From NCBI RefSeq assembly GCF_036346295.1, contig NZ_CP107819.1:1302001-1366000 (forward strand): a DNA stretch of 64,000 nt, given 5' to 3'. Source of the stretch: Streptomyces sp. NBC_00536. Lineage in GTDB: Bacteria > Actinomycetota > Actinomycetes > Streptomycetales > Streptomycetaceae. The notes beneath the pieces are model-generated. The model was given only the letters and a program-made list of their open reading frames with translations, did not search any database and was not told where the DNA came from. Position numbers and translations under genes: made by a program. Shown here in pieces: positions 61,901 through 64,000 of this stretch; position 1 is the first letter of the stretch; every line of letters starts with the position of its first letter.

Positions 61901-63017
61901 CCTTGACGGGGTCGAGGTAGCGGGCGACGCCGGCCCCGGCGATGACCAGTTCGCCCTCGGCGCCGCGGGCGACCGGCTCCCCGGCCTCGTCGACGACGGC
62001 CAGGTCCCAGCCGTCCAGGGGCAGTCCGATGCGCACGGGGTCGCCGGGCCGCAGCTGGGCGGCGCAGGCCACGACGGTGGTCTCGGTGGGGCCGTAGGTG
62101 TTCCACATCTCGCGCCCGCCGACCGCGAACCGGTCGACGAGTTCGGCGGGGCAGGCCTCGCCGCCGACGATGAGCAGCCGGACCCGGTCCAGGCAGTCGG
62201 CGGGCCACAGTGCGGCGAGCGTGGGCACGGTCGAGACGACGGTGATGCCCCGCTCGACGAGCCAGGGACCCAGCTCGTGCCCGGCCCGTACGAGCGCCCG
62301 CGGGGCCGGGACCAGGCAGGCGCCGTGGCGCCAGGCCAGCCACATCTCCTCGCAGGAGGCGTCGAAGGCCACCGACAGTCCGGCGAGCACCCGGTCGCCG
62401 GGGCCCAGCGGGCGTTCCGGCAGGAACAGCCCGGCTTCGGCGTCGACGAACGCGGCGGCGCTGCGGTGGGTGACGGCCACGCCCTTGGGGGCGCCCGTGG
62501 AGCCGGAGGTGAAGATGATCCACGCGTCGTCCTGCGGGCCGGGGGCGCGGCGGGCGGCGCCACCTGCCCCGGCGGGCGGTACCGCGCCCGGCGCCATCGC
62601 GCCGTCCGCGCCGAGCACCAGGCAGACGCCCGCCTCCCGGAAGACGGTCGCGGCCCGCTCGTCGGGGTCGTCCGCGTCCACCGGGACGTAGGCGGCGCCG
62701 CAGCGCAGCACGGCCAGGACCGCCAGGTACAGCTCGGCGCTGCCGGAGGGGACGCGGATCCCGATCCGGTCCCCCACCCCGGCTCCGGCCCGGCGCAGCA
62801 GTTCGGCCCGGGCGGCGACTTCGGCGGTCAGCGTCCGGTAGTCGAGCCGTTCGGCGCCGGTGTCGAGGGCGGTGGCCCGGGGGTGCGCGGCGGCGGTGGC
62901 GTCGAGGACGTCCAGGAGCGTGCGCGCGGGGGCGGAGGGCGCACCGAAGTGACACGCGCCCCGCGCCGCTTCGGCGGGCGCCGGGCGGTGCAGGGGGCCG
63001 GACGGGTGAGTTGGCAT
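58968..63017 (-). CDS. Pls/epsilon-poly-lysine-synthetase-type NRPS
   Basis: A 1349-aa single-module NRPS fused to a membrane domain. An adenylation domain (about 30-500) shows IIFTSGSTGAPKG (167-179), FDASCEE (218-224), NTYGPTE (306-312), YRTGD (389-393) and K495. The T domain has Ser557 in GGTSL. No condensation or thioesterase domain follows. Instead there are membrane helices and three soluble domains (about 705-850, 956-1110, 1195-1349) with hexapeptide-like repeats, exactly the Pls layout. Aligned to PheA positions the specificity residues read D219, A220, E223, S262, I283, G285, T307, V315, V316, K495; an acidic E223 suits a basic amino acid (inference). The ATG at 63017 has GAGG upstream. 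Product: probably an isopeptide-linked homopolymer, which one unknown. Confidence 0.93.
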   Translation of the reverse strand: MPTHPSGPLHRPAPAEAARGACHFGAPSAPARTLLDVLDATAAAHPRATALDTGAERLDYRTLTAEVAARAELLRRAGAGVGDRIGIRVPSGSAELYLAVLAVLRCGAAYVPVDADDPDERAATVFREAGVCLVLGADGAMAPGAVPPAGAGGAARRAPGPQDDAWIIFTSGSTGAPKGVAVTHRSAAAFVDAEAGLFLPERPLGPGDRVLAGLSVAFDASCEEMWLAWRHGACLVPAPRALVRAGHELGPWLVERGITVVSTVPTLAALWPADCLDRVRLLIVGGEACPAELVDRFAVGGREMWNTYGPTETTVVACAAQLRPGDPVRIGLPLDGWDLAVVDEAGEPVARGAEGELVIAGAGVARYLDPVKDADRFRPCPALGAARAYRTGDLVLADPDGLIFTGRADDQIKLGGRRVELGEIDAALSALPGVLGAAAAVHTTPAGGQVLAGYVVPAPGYDRARAREALARGLPAALVPVLAEIAELPTRTSGKVDRDALPWPLPGAAEPEPSGLPDATGREPLGPAEARLADVWAELLGTRPGPGSDFVALGGTSLTAARMASVLRERHPGVSVADLYRHPVLRDMAAHLAGLAPAADPSRSGSASSASSSAPSFSGEPVPRTAPPLRRRTGAAQILVQCALFGVTGLRGLVGLAAIDNVLAVLAPKAWTPYTSWWLVLAGWVVLFSAPSRFALGAAAARLLTRGITPGAHPRGGRVHLRLWAAERTVAAFGVPALLGTPWAAWYARSLGCTTGRDVALHAMPPVTGLAELGDGCAVEPEADLSGWWIDGATLRVGAVRVGAGARVGHRSMLMPGAVVGPGAELAGGACLDGEIPAGADWEGSPARPAAHQRPRPFAPEPFAPEAYEPYEPFAPEPTARVRGGRWKTAYAVSLGVLPLLPLVAAAPALVGTYYLIKECVTLGAVAWWLLLTVPVSTCVTTLGWILTVAAVVRLLGRGITPGDHPADGGVAWRVWLVHRLLGGARASLFPLYAGLATPLWLRLLGARVGRRTEISTVLTLPSLLTVEDGAFLADDVLAAPYELRGGRMRLGAVRIGRRAFVGNSGIVGPGRTVPDHALIGVLSDAPRRSEPGTSWLGRPTMPLPRVADTPDAGRTFEPAAPLVLARGLVELCRLVPLMCGLALAEGVLLAQQNALDSGGLWLAALVGAPLLLAAGVAAALTATAAKWMLVGRFRVTERPLWSSFVWRNELYDTFVESLAVPWLAGPFTGTPVLNWWLRSLGARIGRGVWCDTHWLPETDLIALGAGATVNRGCVLQTHLFHDRIMRMDTVDLAEGASLGPHSIVLPGSAVGAHASVGASSLVMRGETVPPATHWAGNPIAGAAAPAIE

Positions 63018-63345
63018 CGGTGCGCCTCTGTTCGGCTGTGTGACGTGCGTATTCTGCACGGTCGGATGCCTGGCTCCGGCGTCCGCCGCACGCATCCACA
63101 GATACCGTCCGGCGCGCTCCGGTTCACCGTCCGGAAGCCATGGTTCCGTAAATCGAACAGGCCGCCCGGAACCCCAACGGCACGTCAAGAGCCTTGCCGC
63201 GGGCGGGATCGCGCCCCGACACGCGCCGCCGGGGCGCGTTCGGTCATCGGTGACCCGTGGGGAGGATTTGGCCGTTCACTGGGCTGACGTTCGGTATCGG
63301 ACTCACCCGTTCCGCGCGCACCGCGCGGGATCCGAGGGCGCGGTA
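63018..63345. other. Gap between Pls-like gene and acyltransferase gene
   Basis: These 328 bases contain a 9-bp stem-loop (63210-63218 with 63230-63238) and an AT-richer piece around 63045-63150 that could host the Pls promoter. No credible gene is present in either strand. Confidence 0.45.
63210..63238 (-). terminator. Stem-loop after the acyltransferase gene
   Basis: CGCGCCCCG pairs with CGGGGCGCG around an 11-base loop, 108 bases downstream of the acyltransferase stop on the minus strand. Confidence 0.45.
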
Positions 63346-64000
63346 CTACGGAATCCGGCGGGACTCGGCGATACGTTCGGCCTCTTCCAGTGCCCGCAGT
63401 TGCGCCGGAGTCACCCCTTCCGGTATCGGCACCGGGGCCGGGGTGCGCAGCGGCGGCTGCCAGCCCGTCTCCGGCTCCCAGCGGCGGACGATCCGCGCGG
63501 GCGCCCCGGCGACCACGGCGTGGTCGGGCACCTCGCCGCGGACGACGGCTCCCGCGGCCACCACCACGTTGCGGCCGAGCCGGGCCCCGGGGAGGATCAC
63601 CGCGCCCGTGCCGAGCCAGCAGCCGGGGCCGATCTCCACCGGCGCGCTGCGCGGCCACTGCTTGCCGACGGGCTCGTGCGGGTCGTCGTAACTGTGGTTC
63701 GTGGACGTGATGTAGACACCGGGCCCGCAGAAGGTGTCCGATCCGATGGTGATCCGGGTGTCCGCGATGACGTGGCTGCCCCGGCCGAGCACCACGCCGT
63801 TGCCGAGGACCAGCACCGGATCGCGGCCGAGGTCGAGGTCGGGCATCATCCCGGCGGTCAGCGTGACCTGCTCGGCGATGATGCAGTGGTCGCCCAGGTG
63901 GATCCAGCGCTCGCCGAAGACGGTGCCCTGCGGGAAGGCGAGGCGGGTGCTGGGGCCGATGGCGCCGAAGCGCAGCCGCCCGGGGGTCCGCGCGGTGACC
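63346..64000 (-). CDS. Hexapeptide-repeat acyltransferase, cut by window edge
   Basis: The reading frame is open from the window end to the stop at 63346, so the N-terminus lies outside; 217 codons are visible. Left-handed beta-helix hexads are clear (VEIGPGCWLGTGAVILPGAR, LGRNVVVAAGAVVRGEVPDH) with the catalytic-histidine phrase STNHSYDDPHEPVG and the coenzyme-side GAPARIV. This is a LacA/CysE-like O- or N-acyltransferase. It is on the same strand as and upstream of the Pls-type gene, which suggests but does not prove a link. Confidence 0.85.
   Translation of the reverse strand, partial: VTARTPGRLRFGAIGPSTRLAFPQGTVFGERWIHLGDHCIIAEQVTLTAGMMPDLDLGRDPVLVLGNGVVLGRGSHVIADTRITIGSDTFCGPGVYITSTNHSYDDPHEPVGKQWPRSAPVEIGPGCWLGTGAVILPGARLGRNVVVAAGAVVRGEVPDHAVVAGAPARIVRRWEPETGWQPPLRTPAPVPIPEGVTPAQLRALEEAERIAESRRIP

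Noticed and set aside
57534..63287. Very long open frame on the plus strand opposite the Pls-type gene
   Set aside because: It is Arg/Gly/Pro-rich and shows no domain signature. It is the typical antisense shadow of a high-GC gene, while the minus strand has unmistakable adenylation motifs.

Overview
The window reads as ordinary chromosome of a high-GC actinomycete, almost certainly a Streptomyces. Support comes from very strong third-position G/C bias, frequent GTG/TTG starts, ATGA/GTGA-type gene overlaps, Streptomyces-typical families (DUF5999, DUF397, WhiJ-like XRE-DUF5753 regulators, a Pls-type poly-amino-acid synthetase, a mycothiol-linked DsbA-like protein, MurT/GatD) and one copy of what I recognise as a dispersed Streptomyces intergenic repeat. 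I found 63 protein genes, two cut by the window edges. I see no rRNA, tRNA, transposase, integrase or CRISPR array.

Layout. 1-10 kb: a conservon-type sensor ATPase, a DsbA-like reductase, an MFS pump, a Tat-exported molybdenum oxidoreductase with its cytochrome b, a secreted beta-propeller protein, a fibronectin-III lipoprotein and a large NB-ARC-like ATPase. 10-18.7 kb: DUF5999 plus a 30-aa ORF, an acyl-CoA dehydrogenase divergent from a TetR regulator, peptide deformylase, the MurT/GatD lipid II amidation pair, phosphofructokinase, a CtaG-type protein and a PlsC-type acyltransferase. 18.7-25.3 kb: a secreted tripeptidyl-aminopeptidase-like hydrolase, then the complete urease operon ureABCFGD without ureE. 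25.6-32.5 kb: a VOC protein, a three-gene WhiJ-like regulatory set (anti-sigma-type ATPase, XRE-DUF5753, DUF397), and the biotin genes with bioF divergent from bioB-bioA-bioD. 32.6-40.7 kb: a methyltransferase, GNAT, paired CorC/DUF21 proteins, SGNH hydrolase, purB, a Mug-type glycosylase and a HAD-like protein in a tight chain, then small hypotheticals. 40.8-50.4 kb: ROK and GntR regulators, alpha/beta hydrolase, PhoD phosphatase, an ACT-GNAT fusion, DUF885, rhodanese and an AsnC regulator. 50.4-58.9 kb: SbcC/SbcD nuclease, a BlaI/M56 pair, YigZ, a CoA-binding protein, and an XRE-cupin regulator divergent from an EamA permease. 59-64 kb: a 1349-aa Pls-family synthetase and a truncated hexapeptide acyltransferase.

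Most of the window is primary metabolism (biotin, urea nitrogen, purine, glycolysis, envelope amidation) with local regulators beside their targets. Many divergent promoters carry clean inverted repeats that are good operator candidates. The most noteworthy items are the Pls-family synthetase next to an acyltransferase; a biotin synthase with a cysteine-rich tail repeating the C-x3-C-x2-C spacing; two consecutive genes that appear to start at CTG codons overlapping the preceding TGA; a DasR-type dre-like site; and a recurring set of 13-17 bp tandem repeats at or across stop codons.
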